Counted from the stretch's first letter, positions 20,443 through 33,700 are shown. The stretch: 64,000 bases of DNA from Platynereis dumerilii (GCA_026936325.1 JAPTHN010000005.1:58891514-58955513); one strand, 5' to 3'. Numbers and translations: made by a program. Notes: generated by a model not told the origin, from the letters alone.

Positions 20443-23400
20443 TTAATATCCACTTGTGATGGCGTATCGTTGGCCCACTAGTTCCTCGCTCACACTCCAA
20501 AGTTGCTCTGCAATTTCTGGGTCCTTCGCAAATTCTGCTGCTTGTGCTTCCTTCTTATATCTGGAAAAAAAATCTTAATTATTGCAAACTGTTTTTAAAA
20601 AATTGGCAAAATATGCGCATTATGGGCTTTGAGTTGTCTCCATCAGAAAATTCACAAATCTATACAAATAATGAATTCTGCTTGCTACATGTTATCACTG
20701 CCAGCTGCCATAATTTCTTATAACATTAGCTGATTTAGCAGTCCACTCATTGACAAGATTACTGCTACAGTGCCCTCATTATACAATATGTAAGGCAATG
20801 GGTTTTGTGTTATGTGACCGGCTTATTGCTGTGCTAAATATTTTAAGTGTACAGACTACAGTGGTCCTTCCTCTAATAAAGACGCTTGTGACTGTGTATG
20901 AGCTTTTATGCTGAGTTCAGAACTTTGAATCAAAAGGGCTGTTTTGGATAACTGCTCACACTGCAATAAAGTGATCATTGTGTTAAAACACCTCTTGTTG
21001 TCAGACAACCCAACTTTACCTCACTAGACCACCTTCCATCCTCGGTCCCTCACCAAATATTTTAAGTGTATTTTGCAGCCGGAAGAGTGAGCACGCCCTC
21101 TTGAGAGACCATTTCATGATCACACAATGCCATATTCAGATATTATTATCTTACTGCCTTACCTGTAATACTTTCCATTGTCGTTAGCAATTGTCGGTTC
21201 CAGGCAACAGTACAGGGTAGTCTTGGCACCATTAGCAGGTTTCGCAAATGTACAGGGACAGCAACACTTTAACCAATTTATACAGCAGGACAAACAGCCT
21301 GTTATTGATCTGAAAATGTCTGTGTCAACACCTCCTGGGCAGAGAGCATATGTTGTGACTCCTGTGCCTGAAAGAAAAATTGATGAGGATAGAGTAAAAA
21401 ATATCAGGGGTGTTGGAGGTCAATCAATTTTGAGGGGCTGCTCAAAATATCTTGCCCAAATTCACAAAATTTTCAGCTGAAACTCCCCAAAAATTTGCTC
21501 TTCCAGAAAGAAAGTTTAAGGGGATCTGCACCCTCCAGTCCCCTTGTCTTCTACTCTGAGGAAAAATATCAAGAAAACCCCACTGTCCCATAGTGCCTCG
21601 TGTCCCAATGTGCCCCGGTTGCCCCTACCTTGGAGTCTTTTAGCCAGTGCCACAGTGAACAGGATGTTGGCCGTCTTGCTCTGCCCATATCCTTTCATGT
21701 TACTCCAATTCCGTTCGATTTGGAAGTCTTCAAAGTCAATTTTTCCAAGGTGTTTGTGGGCTGAAATAATAGAAAATATTCAAAGCAGGAAGATGGCTTG
21801 TTAATTACAATGGATAATTTTGAATTTTTAAGGGCCAATCACTCTAAGTTCCTTTGAAGCTGTTTTATAAATAGGCCTACAATAAAAACATTATAGAATA
21901 GATTCTTTTTCTTGTTAAACCACATGAAACTTGTGTGTGAATAATGATGAAAAGAGGAGTCAGTAGTCAGAGTCGAAATTTGAGGCTAAGGAGTTGCAAC
22001 TCGGAATCTTTTTGCTGATTAGTCTAGCTGACTCCAAACTTTCCAAAGCCCTGTTGCAGTTAGATGGCCAGCTCTGCTGCTAACTAGTTTGTAATGGAAT
22101 TGATAGAGCTGTATGATTAGATTTAGTGTAAAAATTAGGTAAGGGATGAATGGTTATTACCATCTGATGACACATTGACAATTCTGGCAGGAGCACTCGA
22201 CTTCAATTTGTCCAATAGTAGAAGTGTGAGCAGGAACCCCCCTGGAAAAAAAAGTTCATTAAAAGAAAGCTTTTAATTCTTGGCATATGTCTCTGCAAAC
22301 ATGTACCCATACTAAAAATATTATGTCAAAGGACTAAACATTCCACTTTTTTAGGAATGGTCATTCAAATGTGAAATTGAAAAAAGTAACATTTTCACAT
22401 TTTTATATTTTTAACTTTCCAGGGTATGTACATTTGTTGATTCTGATTAGTACTATACAATGTAGTAGTGAATTCCACCTACCCAGATGATTGACTCCCA
22501 CGTGGTATTCAAATCCATCCTCAGTAGTTTTTCTTTCTCCCGTGAATAATCCAGCATTATTTACTAACATGTCCAGCCTAGGTTCTGCTGAAATTATTTG
22601 AAAAGGGTGCCATTATAAAAATTGAGTAGAGTAAATTAATTTTGCATTTGGGTCATTTTTATTGCGAGTTTGTGTAGGGCTATATCAAGAAAATTTAGAC
22701 GAAATTATTCCGGCGTCGAAAAGTCCTAGAAGTTTTCATATACTTACAGGCATTAAATTTCTCCGCAAATTCACGGACTGCTTTAAGTGAAGACAGATCA
22801 AGTTTCATGAAAATAAGTTGGTCCGGACTGATTTCAGGAGCCTCTTTTAAAATGTCCTCCTTTGCCGCCAGTGCTCTTTGTTCGCTTCTACATGCCATAA
22901 TCACTCGTGCACCTACAAGGAAAATAATAATCCCAATTTCCAAATTTTATTAGAATTTGTGTATTAAAGGCCATCACTCTGCAACATCTGTTAGCTACAT
23001 TTAAAATAGCAAGGCTGGGTGATTCCAATGCATGTATAGCTAATTCTAGAACCATAGACCACAGAATAAAATCATTCCTGATCTCCAAATATTCCTCTAA
23101 CTGTAATATTGATAATTGTTATGTTTGCCTAAAATCTTAAAAATGAAGAACGCCCCCCCCCCTCCAATCATCATCATATTCCCTAACCCCCCCCCCCCCA
23201 CACTTCCCCCCTCCCCCTCCACCTAACTCATTCCCATAGCCCATCAACCCACCACCTTAATTCTCATACAATTTCATTCACTAATCATTAAAGGAAGCAC
23301 AGCTACAGAAGTAAGTCTTTTGTGCTTTCCCTATGGCTAGGATATTGTAGCTGTTTTCTTTCTCTTACCCTTAAATTGCTACCAATTGTACTTAAATATG

Positions 23401-26400
23401 AACTAACATGAAACATTGTAAATATATATATATGCCATGAACTCAATACTCAATACTCAAATAAACCAAAATAGATAGATAGACATGGTTAGTGCAGCCC
23501 TCTAAGTCTAATACCAGTTATTGGGCACTCACTAGGGTTGATCATGAGATGGGAGATAGATAGATAGGTGTGGTAAGTGTAGCCCTCTAAGCTCAGTTCT
23601 TGGTGCACACGAGTGTTGATTGATGAGATAGGAGAGAGAACAGCAATCTCCGCATGTTACACATATATAGAGTGGGTCGGGGCAAGAAGCCCGGGTTAGG
23701 TGAGAGGCCCCCCCCCAGGGTTATATCCAAACTTACATTTTTGGTGCTTTTTCTTATTGATAGGATTGAAGCTAGCTAGAGGCTTTTTAGGTGAGGTCAC
23801 AAATTTTCAGGGCAAACAGCACCAAACCATAGAAGTAATTAAAGAAACAAAAAAAGGTGCATGGTTTTTGTAACTTTGATTAATTCTTTGAAAGTGGTTG
23901 TCAGAAATAACATTGGAAATTTTTAAAAGAATAATGGATATCTGCATTGCTTCACTTTATGACCATTACATAAATATGATTTGGATCATATTTTTTGCAT
24001 TTTAGCTCAAAATATAGAGGTCAACTTAAAATATGTGAGTTTAGGGCGAGAGGCCCAACATGGTATGGGGCATGAAGCCCCCCTATACCGAGGCCTAGAA
24101 GCTGCTTCATGAACCATTTCATAATGTGTACTTTACCTTAAATCTTGATAGAATAGCTAATTGAAATCTAAAAAATTTGGCCGAAATTAAAATTGGGCAA
24201 AAAATATTAAAAAATAAATGTATGAACAGAAAAATTCTGAAATTCAGAAAAAGTGAATAGAATGCCTTAAAAATGATAGAAGAACCCTAAGAAATAACTT
24301 TTAGGCTGAATGCGCTCGCAAAAAAAATTGCCATAGGATTATAATAGGGGGGCTTCTTGCCCGATGGGTGGGGTAAGAAGGCCATTTTATATTTTTTACA
24401 AAAAGGGCCGTAACTCCTTATTAAAATTGGTAGACATTTGTTTCACTAGTTATAAGTAGAGTCAAGTGATCCCTTCCTGACAACATAAGCATTTAAATAA
24501 TCGACCATAAAAAGTAGGTCAAATCGCACCTCGAAGTTAAGGGGGGCTGCATGCCCCGTGCTACTCTACGCCATGTGAGGAATCTTTTACTTGCCCCAAT
24601 TCGCTGATACAAGGGGCCACCAATTTGGAGTCATACAAATGACATCCAGCTGTATTTTTGCTCATGAAGGTCCACTTAAAATTTGGAGTTCCCCGCCCGG
24701 AGCTTGAACCTATTCAGGCACAGATCTTTGGTAGAGCCAATGCAAATTTATGGCAAAATAATATTATTTACAACCTTTCTATTTCACACAGCATCAAGAA
24801 GAACTTTCTACTCATTATCAATAATTTTGCAAATTATACAGTAAAAATATTTTAACTATCTCTGTATTGTCTCCTATCTTTTTATGCCGATCGATTGACA
24901 AAAATGGGTTCTCAGAGAAGGTTGTACATATAATATGTAAAACATTTGTGAACCTAATCAATGCGACATTCAAGGTCCCTCCTCAATCAACCATTTTGAA
25001 ATACAACAGCCTCATTAAATTTTTACAAGTCTTTCCTGCATAGGCGGAAACATGCTACAATGTGGACATTTTGCTGCAGTAGCCAGGTGCAGTAGAAGTC
25101 TTGTATGTATATTATTTTGAATTTTTCATGTTAACCGTGTAGTCTGTGTGCTGGAGAACTCCATAAAGAGAAATAATTGAAAAATTCTTGCTTTTTAATG
25201 TGTCAGTCTCTCAATTTTTCGCAAAAAAGTAGAAAATAATCGATCCCACCTGTTGAATATCTTGTAAAAACATAGGCTGCATGGCAGCAAGCCTTCAGCG
25301 AAATACATCTTCGAACGACACATTTACACCATAAAAGTGATGTGTATTCCAAATTGGTATAATGCAATCGTGGTCGAGTTTTGGCCTGACATTATCTATA
25401 TGTCCGCTTCCCTGCCATCTGCCCGCCTGCCTGCCGTGGTATGTAAAACCATGGAAAGGCCTTACTAGACTGATTTACACATAATATTATTATGGTGCAG
25501 TTTCATACATTTAAATTAAAAGTAATAGGTTGTGAGCTGTGGGTCACAAACCAAAAAGTAGATTTATTTATATTTTTCTAAATATTTAAAAAAGTGTTAT
25601 ATATACCTATCAATCAGACCATCAAAAGGCAGTAAAAGATCATATCTATATATATCATATGGTTAGCCAGAATACTCGCTGCTGATTGGCCGACAGCCGT
25701 GCAATATTCTACGATATTGCACGCATTATATTGCACGGTCATTTTAACATGTGAGAGATTGGACGGACCTGAGAGGAAGCACCATGTTTCAGTGCTGCTG
25801 CAGCTACAACCTGACAAAAAGATTGTGTTTTTCCATTTTACTAAAAGATTCACTGCACCGCAACGGAAGGAGATAGAAAGCTGGTTTTTGCGGCAAAAGA
25901 TTCGGCTATTAAAGGGCTAATTGGATATCAACTTTTTGTACTGCTTATGTAATTTGTTTTATCAGAATAAAGCATTAAGTGGCCGAAAAACGGCATTTTT
26001 GCCGATTTTTTGGTGATTTTATTGTGTTAAGACGTCAAAAGTCTGCTATAAAGTTTTTCAAAAAAATCGAAAATTAGATCTATCATCAAGTACATCATTT
26101 TTGGATTCCTATAGTGTGACTTTTTTTTTGGTGAGTGAAATATTCATCCATTTCTAGTGAGATGCATTTTAAGTATATGGTTCAAAAGAAACACAAATTG
26201 AGTCTTGTAGCAGCAACAATTTCGTTTCTTGGTTTTAAATAGTTGAAGAAAGTCACTGCACAGCAATAGTTATAGATCGAAAAATGATTGTGGTGGCCAA
26301 AAGATGCGTATATTAAAGGGCTAAGTAGATATCAACTTTAAGTACTGTGTATGTTATTTGTTTAATCAGAATAAAGCATTAACTTAAGTGGCCGAAAAAC

Positions 26401-28374
26401 AATTTTTTTCTCTAATTTTTCAGTGACGTTGTTGAATCTAGAGACCTGTCTTAATTAAGTCTGCCACAAAGTTTGAGGAAAAAAAATTAAAGAAGACCAA
26501 TCATCAAATATATCTTCTATGGATGCCAAAAGTGTGAATATTTTTTGTGAGTGAAATAGTTATTGATACTACATTTCAAACATGGTCAAAGAAACACAAA
26601 AAAGAGTTTTGACATCAGAATTCCGGCCCTTTTCTTAGCATTTCCCAAAAAAAAACCATATGATATAACAGTTATTGCACATCACCTCGTGCAATATCAG
26701 TTTTTATGGCACCTCGGTGACTAATATTGCACTCGGGCTGCGCCCTCGTGCAATATTAGTCACCTCGGTGCCATAAAAACTGATATTGCACTCGGTGCTG
26801 TGCGATAACTGTATAATATATTATATATATATAGGCAATATGAGGATCAAATTTCGTCCAGGCAGTAGTTGTAGTAGTAGTGGTTTATTGTGGCTTATGT
26901 TTCACGCAACAATTTGACAGTAAAATGTGCATGCAAGAGTGTCCAAGTTTTGGTCCGGACACAAAAAATAATAATTTCTAATTTTTTTCTCATTATTAAG
27001 GAAACAAAAATCGATTATCCATCAATCACACCATCAAAAGGCACAACTACATCATATGGGTGATATGAGTGTCAAATTTCATCCATGAACATGCAATAGA
27101 GTGGCCAGAAATGAAAAAAAGTTGTATTATTTTTCTCAATATTTCAAAGAAATATAGAATATCCATCAATCAGACCATCAAAAGGCATAATTGGACCATA
27201 TAAGCTATATATGTACCAAATTAAATCCATGTGCATGCTCTAGTGACCAAGTCTTGATCCGGAAAAAAAAATTATCCTTTTTTTTCAATATTTCTAAAAG
27301 TATGAATTATCCATCAAAAGGCTCAACTAGACCATATAGGCTGTATGTGTACTAAATTTGATCCATGTACATGCAATAGGGCCAGAGTTCTGGCCTGGAA
27401 ACCATCTATCCGCCCGGACGCCCGACGGATGGACAACATTTTACCAAAGATTACAATACCTTCTTCGAACTTCGTTCGCTGAAGGGAACAACTTAATCTA
27501 ATATCATGTAGTGTTCTCTCAATAGGGGCTTGATGAGGCACTCAGCTGTACTGTGTCTATAAATAGCCACTACCGTGAACAACCCCCTCTCTGGTGCCGG
27601 CTGTGTGATGCTACCCCAAAGCCTTGCCCTTGGCTTAAGGTTACAATCTTTGGCATAGCAGTCTTTATTTAGAAGGTGCTGTATGCAGCTAATCCAGCTA
27701 ATCCAAACCCCCTATTGGTTACTCACATCACACTTGATCTGGGCACTGCTTAAGCAAATTTTAATCAAATGTTTACATCAGCTGTAGTGCGGGTGACTAA
27801 GACCTGTTTCACTTGACAGCCAATCAAAAAATATGACCCTTGCTGAGAGGAAAACTATGACTCTTGCTGAGAGGATGAAGGTTCTTTATATCTTCACCAT
27901 ATTGATTCTGATTGGCTGTCAATTTGATTCACTGTGGTGTAATAATATCTTTGATGTGTCCAATATAATGGCTATGTCCAACACCAGATGGTGCTTGAGT
28001 GACTTACCTTGTATTTATTTATGTATACAATTGATGTAGTTCAGTGTTGCACTGTGATCAAAAGCATGTGCAGAGAGAATACTACTATTTCTTTGGGAAA
28101 TATATGTACAGTGGTCCTTCCGTTATAAGACCACCCTTTCTTCAATCATGAAGCGGTCTCTCATGGGGTGCGGTCTCACTAGAAATATTACTTTGTGTGG
28201 GAGGAAGACGGTCACATAAGGCAAGACGGTCTTGCAACAAGAGGTCTTATAACGCAGATACCACTGTATATTTAGCTCACCTCTCTTGGCCAATTCCTTT
28301 GCTGTTGGTTTCCCTATTCCTGTGTTACATCCTGTCACAATGATGGTCTTCCCATCCAGTCTTACTTGGTCCAT
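20443..28374 (-). CDS. Retinol dehydrogenase-like short-chain dehydrogenase, copy B (7 exons, 299 aa)
   Basis: Exons: 28374-28281, 22912-22748, 22587-22483, 22241-22161, 21760-21629, 21367-21163, 20560-20443. Same intron positions and phases as RDH-A, 900 nt, no stops. All SDR motifs are kept: [25 protein letters not shown] and the [17 protein letters not shown] segment. Differences from copy A include a 6-bp shorter exon 5 (SNMKGYGQSK instead of [12 protein letters not shown]) just before the catalytic Tyr, LFTGERKTTED for [11 protein letters not shown], and changes in the Cys-rich stretch (CCINWLKCCCPC). The C-termini are nearly identical ([17 protein letters not shown]). Both copies look functional and probably share activity, with possible divergence near the active-site lid. 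A MITE lies 10 bp beyond the exon 1 donor. Expression cannot be judged. Confidence 0.93.
23150..23225 (+). repeat. C-rich low-complexity tract
   Basis: Runs of 8-12 C separated by short AT-rich words, in the second half of RDH-B intron 1 side sequence. No gene. Confidence 0.7.
23668..24568. mobile_element. TIR element with GGGGCA-AGAAGCCC motifs, RDH-B intron 1
   Basis: Left end TAGAGTGGGTCGGGGCA and right end TGCCCCGTGCTACTCTA are imperfect inverted repeats. The motif CAAGAAGCCC/GCATGAAGCCCC recurs inside (24065, 24345) and near the right end. Copy A has the empty site (ACACATAAACCATGTCAGG, about 11367). About 900 bp, no coding frame. The superfamily is unclear. The right flank has 3 extra bases, so the target duplication is unresolved. 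Confidence 0.75.
25258..27484 (+). mobile_element. Pearl/Helentron-like element, copy 2, interrupted
   Basis: Same leader (AACATAGGCTGCATGGCAGC, CCTTCAGCGAA), about 158-bp core units and 3' end (CTTCGAACTTCGTTCGCTGA) as the copy at 4828. The core array is split by the hairpin element at 25655-26830 and carries a second foreign piece near 26870-26925 (TAGTAGTAGTGG). Absent from the matching intron of RDH-A, so it arrived after the duplication or was lost there. Confidence 0.65.
25655..26830. mobile_element. Hairpin-ended element, TTGCAC type
   Basis: Left end ATATCATATGGTT, whose complement AACCATATGAT recurs at 26655, followed by a 150-bp terminal palindrome (26664-26817) centred on CTCGGGCTGCGCCCTCG and flanked by GTGCAATAT arms. 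Near the left end TTGCAC/GTGCAAT repeats recur (25700-25740). The body has two diverged copies of a roughly 390-bp unit (AATCAGAATAAAGCATTAA...GTGGCCGAAAAAC at 25965 and 26367). Inserted in the core array of the pearl-like element. No coding frame. A relative is at 45640-46490. Confidence 0.7.
28107..28268. mobile_element. pogo/Tigger-like MITE next to the RDH-B exon 1 donor
   Basis: TACAGTGGTCCTTCCGTTAT at the left and an inverted partner TATAACGCAGATACCACTGTA at the right, TA at both ends, 162 bp. CAGTGGTCC-type ends are common in pogo/Tigger elements. Absent from RDH-A. Its right end is 10 bp from the GT of the exon 1 splice donor. A similar left end is seen at 20857. Confidence 0.75.
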
Positions 28375-28574
28375 TCTCTCTATTTCAAAGCTTCCAATTT
28401 AAGGTGTATATAAAGTGTGCAGTCCTTGTATAATTAATTTTTAAGAGCAGAATTCCACTCTCTAAACTCTAACCTGTGTTATTATCCATGTGCAGTCAAG
28501 TGTAAATACTCTATTGTGGCATGTCCTATATTCTCTCCATTCAACCTATATTCTGATGTTTGTTTATTTATTGC

Positions 28575-29365
28575 TGTTTGTAGTTATTTTTTCCTGGCAG
28601 GAGATCGATTTTGAATATATTAGTTGATGAAAAAGCATAATTTTATGTTGAACTAAATTGATTATTGATAAAGTGTATTTCTTAGAGTCTTCTCTCCGTC
28701 CGCATGCATACCAGTAATACCCTATAAGACAATACAAGCGTATGCAATTAGAATTTGGAGATTGCAGAAGCAGGGTCATTTTGCAAATAACATATAGTAT
28801 GGGGCAAATGCAATAGTTGACGTTGTACACCTCACTTATTTTCATTATGTTGCGGCATGCAAATCATGTTTTCCTTTATAGTATTTGCATATTTTAAAGA
28901 AATGCATAACTAGTGGGAGCCCATACCAAAATCACATGACAAATTCTAATTAACATACATCAACAGGAGTGATCATAAACTGCTATACATTGTTTGTTAC
29001 TATTTGTGCTTTTAGCAGTTAGACATATGATAGAAGTAGGTAAGAATCTACAATTTATAGAACCAACAACACCCAAGAATAACTGTGAATTTTGAGAAAA
29101 TGTTTTTCAAAATCAACTGAAAAATTGGATGGTATCTGTGACAAATATATCACAACACACATGTCTTGGGCATTTCTTTGATTTGTCATATGCTAGTACA
29201 TAGGTGCAATGAAGCCATTTGCGAGCCCTGATATCTTTTGTCTCTCAATGATAAGACTGCCCATGCTTCACTCTCAAGTAATATCAAATATTTTGCTCAT
29301 CACCATGGTCTGTTTGGAAATAGTTGCAAAACGGAGATCTCTGGAGTTGTGAGGGTTTGATGCTC
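28575..29365. repeat. Insertion private to copy B
   Basis: Interrupts sequence collinear with copy A (15660-15690). About 800 bp, AT-rich. No inverted ends or coding region recognised. Confidence 0.4.
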
Positions 29366-30758
29366 TTGCATTTTGTGAAAATTATGTTGGTCCTCTTGGG
29401 TTCTGATGCTATTTATTATGAAAGTTCATTTTGCTCGTTTGGCCTGGTTTTTGAATAGTGTATAGAATGTGGTTGTGAGTCTAGTCAATCATGGTGTTAG
29501 GTACCCATATGATTGTCGACAGTAATATAATATTATTTAAAATATTTTTGAGAAGCTTGAGGATGAAAGCTTACTGTGTTAATGTCTATTCACTTCATTG
29601 TTTTCTATTATCTTTATATTTTTTTCCTCATAAGCCAAGCTATCCATCTGTGTATAGAATGCTGTCAGGAATCTAACCTATCATGCATAAAGTCTTGTCT
29701 TTGAGACTCAAAACTTTCTGGCTTGATTCAAATCCACAAACTTGCTCGCATGAGTCTGGCATAATACCCGCTGGTTAGACTGACACAGTGTTTCTTTGTC
29801 GAACAGCTTTAGCTGGAGGAGACTGATGGTTTTCAATACCCCAATTCCATGCATAAGTAAATCCACTTAATAGCTATGTAAAATCAGACTGTGTTTTTGA
29901 CGCTTGTATTACTGAAAGCTTCAAATCAAACAAAACAATGTTATACAGACAGCTTTGAGTAAATCAGTGTTTACTTTTAACACTAAATGTTGCCGACACT
30001 TTAAACCAAACACGCTGTTATTTTAACGACCTTTAAGTATCTGTTTCAAATACCAGCCGAGAATGCTTTGCTGATCTCATAACGTTGCTTGCTTTCTCAT
30101 AATATAACTCCGCTTGCTCCATCTGAATTCTGGCAGAGTCTTTGTGGCTTAAGCCACTCAGAAGGTCAAGCAGACCTGCATGGAAGAGATTCATATTGTG
30201 AAATAGATTAAAGACGTTGTTTGGAGAGTGCCCGCTGGTCCAAGCTGTCGTCGCATGTTATTCGCTTGCTCATTGACAGCAGATGAAATGCAATGAATCT
30301 TCTATTATTGATATCTGAACTTATTCGGTCTTATAAAAATATGAAATGTGTTTTTGTGACAACAATTATTAGCAAATTATTTCGTAATCCACTATCTAAA
30401 TATGATCAAGGCAAAAGTTATAACTACTAAGGAAAATAATAGACATTTATTATGTAAAATAAATATTTATTTCAACAACAAAGACTGTACAGTATGATTC
30501 CAGTGAGGATTTTAATGACCTTTACTATGTTGTAAATTACAATTTTTGCCATACAGGGACTATATTTTACATTGCGATATCCTTTGCGTCTTCATTATAA
30601 CATACAGAGACACTATCCTTCATTCAGCTATATAAAATGCAGTTAGTTAAAAGCCCCAAATCTGAACCACAGATTACATGGAGAATGCCATTACCCTACT
30701 CCCAATGAGTTGCTTGGTGTTTGAAGTATAATTTTTACAAAATTTTGTAAATTTTTAT

Positions 30759-33700
30759 TTATTTCTTCCTGTTGCAGTATCGCTGTCGCACCACTTCTCT
30801 CTGAAAAATAAGCGAGAAAGATAATGTTATAAGGAGGGGATAAGTTGTGCCATTTTTTGTTTTGGGGCTGATTTTCCCAAAACAGTAGTTCTGTCAGAGA
30901 ATATATCAGAAAAAAATAATTATGACACCAGGGTCAAATTTATCCAACTTCAAACTGTATCATTTAATATCAATATAGTGGTAGGGATTTTAATTTCATT
31001 AATCTCCAAAATAGCGTTTCACAGACCAAATATATTGTCACATAGATTGAAAAACACAGAATCCATGTCACACTTCGTCGTTTGGCGCCACTAATATCCT
31101 GCTTATTATAATGATGTATTATCAGGGTTTGGAAGAGAAGGTATAGACTGGTATTCAGCTACACTGTGAAATTTGAAATTTTGAGTCAGCTAAAATGATT
31201 GAGTGACATGGTTCCACAATTTGTTTGAGCTTACATGGCTAGTTGTTTGAGTTATGATAATCTTCCCGTCAAAACTTAACTCAACAAGCTGTGTTAGCTC
31301 AAAGGAATTGTGCAACCAACCACTCAATCATTTAAGCTGGCTCGAAATTCAAATGTCACAGTGTAATGTCAGTAAGCAGATAGATACCTGAATGAGCTTT
31401 TTGATTTTGCTGATGGCATCCTTTTCGTCTTGTGAACATAATGCTTCACTCAATGTGAGTCGGTTTTTTCGGACTTGTCGTACATCATAGTCATAATCAT
31501 CATCATCTGAAAAATTAAAGTTAATATAAAAATTATCTTAATTCTGGATAGTGAAAAGAAATGTTTCATGGGATCTTGGCAATACTCCCAACAATTGCTG
31601 GTGAAAGAAGGCACACCCTCAGTAAAAATTTAAAAAAGTAAATGATATTTTAATATTGTTAATTTTTCTGTAAATTAGTAAAATGTATATATCATTTAAA
31701 TGTAATTTATGTGAATAAATGCCTTTGTTTGTCTGTCTGTCAGTCGGTAATTTGACCCGTCATTTTTTGTCCATCATCATCGCACGTTTGACTGTTAACT
31801 GCATGTTTCATGGTATAAGCCGGTTATTCACTATGGGATCGGGAATATGTGTTTGTCACACTTTGAATAATTAATCAGATATAATTCCCTCCCAAATAAT
31901 GGATAACCTGCACAATGTATCTCCTATATTAAAATGATAGCGTACGGGATTTATCTCAAGTTAGACTGAATGAATCATCTTCTAATTTCCCCAGCGCCTT
32001 TCTATGCACCCCAGGGCAAAACTCTCCCCTTTTGAAGGACGTTGGATTCCCCTAAATGTCCTAATTAACAATAATTAGTTTAAGCTCATTCATGAACAAT
32101 ACACAAGAGGGCAGCACCTGCAAGACCTCTGCAAGTTGCTCTCCATTGGCCACTAGGTTATTTTTCTGGGAAAACACTTCATTTGTTACACATAGTATTA
32201 TTGTGACTGATTCACGGGCAAATTGATTTCTATTTTATTCTGTTCTATTCTACTCTCTCCAATCTACGGGAAACTGATTAGTACATATGGATATCATATA
32301 CTTGAAATGCTACCAGGACAAGTCACTGAAAGGGTCACTGAGGTCACAAGTTACCAAATGAAAAATTGACAGTTCATGTGATGTGATGGATACAGGCTTT
32401 AATTAGCAGGAAAAACAATTTCTCCGTTGTATTTTATTAAGCCTTGATCATGTGCTAAGCCTTGGGGTGGCCTCTCGATAGCGGCTTCTTTGCCTTAGAG
32501 AGGTCTCCCCATAGTGTGGACTGTGGAGTCAATATATGAATCATATAATTGTGTATATATATAACTTATTGTATATTGTATAATAGTCTTTTCATGTATG
32601 GCTTTTTCACTATGAATAAATTTTTTGTCTGTCTGTCTGTCTGTCTGTCTTGGTCATCAGACATCAGCGGATCTTGCTTTTGTGATGGATTTTTAGTGAT
32701 AACACAAAATCATACTTGATGAGAAACTTAGTATTATATTTTGCACTATGATTAAACTTATGCTAAGATCTCACGGCACGTTACGGAGAACTTTTTTACC
32801 ACTGAGGGGTAGCTTCAGTTGAATTCTAGGAAAAAAATGACCATCCCGGCGACATACAATGTTTATAAAACTATTATATGATTAATTAAAAGCATATCTC
32901 GGCGGGATAAGATCGTAAATCGGCGGGATAACATCATATCCCTGTGGGAAAGATCTAAATGCCTGGGGGGCAAGATCTAAATGCCTGTGGGATGTCAAAG
33001 ATCGTCGACGGGATGTCAAAAGACTGTCGACGGGATGTCAAAAACTGCCAGTGAGGCTGCAAATGTCCCCCCGGGGCAGGAGAGGTCCCCGCAGGGGCAG
33101 GAGAGGTCCCCTCAGGGGCAGGGGATGTCCTAATATCCCGCCGGAAATGTTTTTGGGATGTTCTCACTGAAAAAATCCCCGCCGGACATCCAAAAATCAA
33201 GAAAATTTTGGGCTCTGTTCCGCCGTCATGAAAAAAAAGTTTGAACCTGTTGAATCTTTTTTGACATCCACGGCGCAGTTTTTCCATTTCTAGGAACCCC
33301 TGAGGGGAACAAAAACTACCCCTGGGGGATGTGAAAAGTCGACGGCGGATCACCCAAATTCATCCAAATTTCCAGGAAATACCATCCCGCCAACGCCTAA
33401 AATTCTCCGTAACGTGCCGTGAGATCTTAGCATTACACTTATCACCGCTAAATTGCTATGACATCTCAGATATTTTCAAAAATTAAATCTATCCCATTGT
33501 CGTTTACTTCTAAATTTCTATAGAGACACGTCTTCAGTTTTAAATCAATCCATAATCTGTCGATTCTAAACAAATACCGTAATATGGGGTGAAATGGGAC
33601 AGAATTGGCCGTTTTTCTGTCAAAGTATGGTCAAAAATCAATCTAGAAATCCAAATTTGGTGTCAAATTGTGTCTGGGCACAAGGTCTAAGTACCCCAGG

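Larger units (their letters stand above)
20420..30520. repeat. Segmental duplication, copy B
   Basis: Second copy of the RDH block (see copy A). Private insertions: 23668-24568, 25258-27484, 28107-28268 and about 28575-29365. It lacks the copy-A insertions at 7232, 9440, 11739 and 15897. Homology stops near 30515, just before the last exon of the peptide gene at 30759. Confidence 0.85.

Noticed and set aside
27323-27541. 72-codon minus-strand frame
   Set aside because: Spans the 3' end of a pearl-like element; no coding character.
28123-28374. 83-codon minus-strand frame as a complete small protein
   Set aside because: It is RDH-B exon 1 read through its donor into the adjacent MITE.
32955-33353. 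132-codon minus-strand frame with Pro/Ser/Gly repeats
   Set aside because: Lies wholly between the inverted ends of a non-autonomous MITE and reflects its internal repeats.
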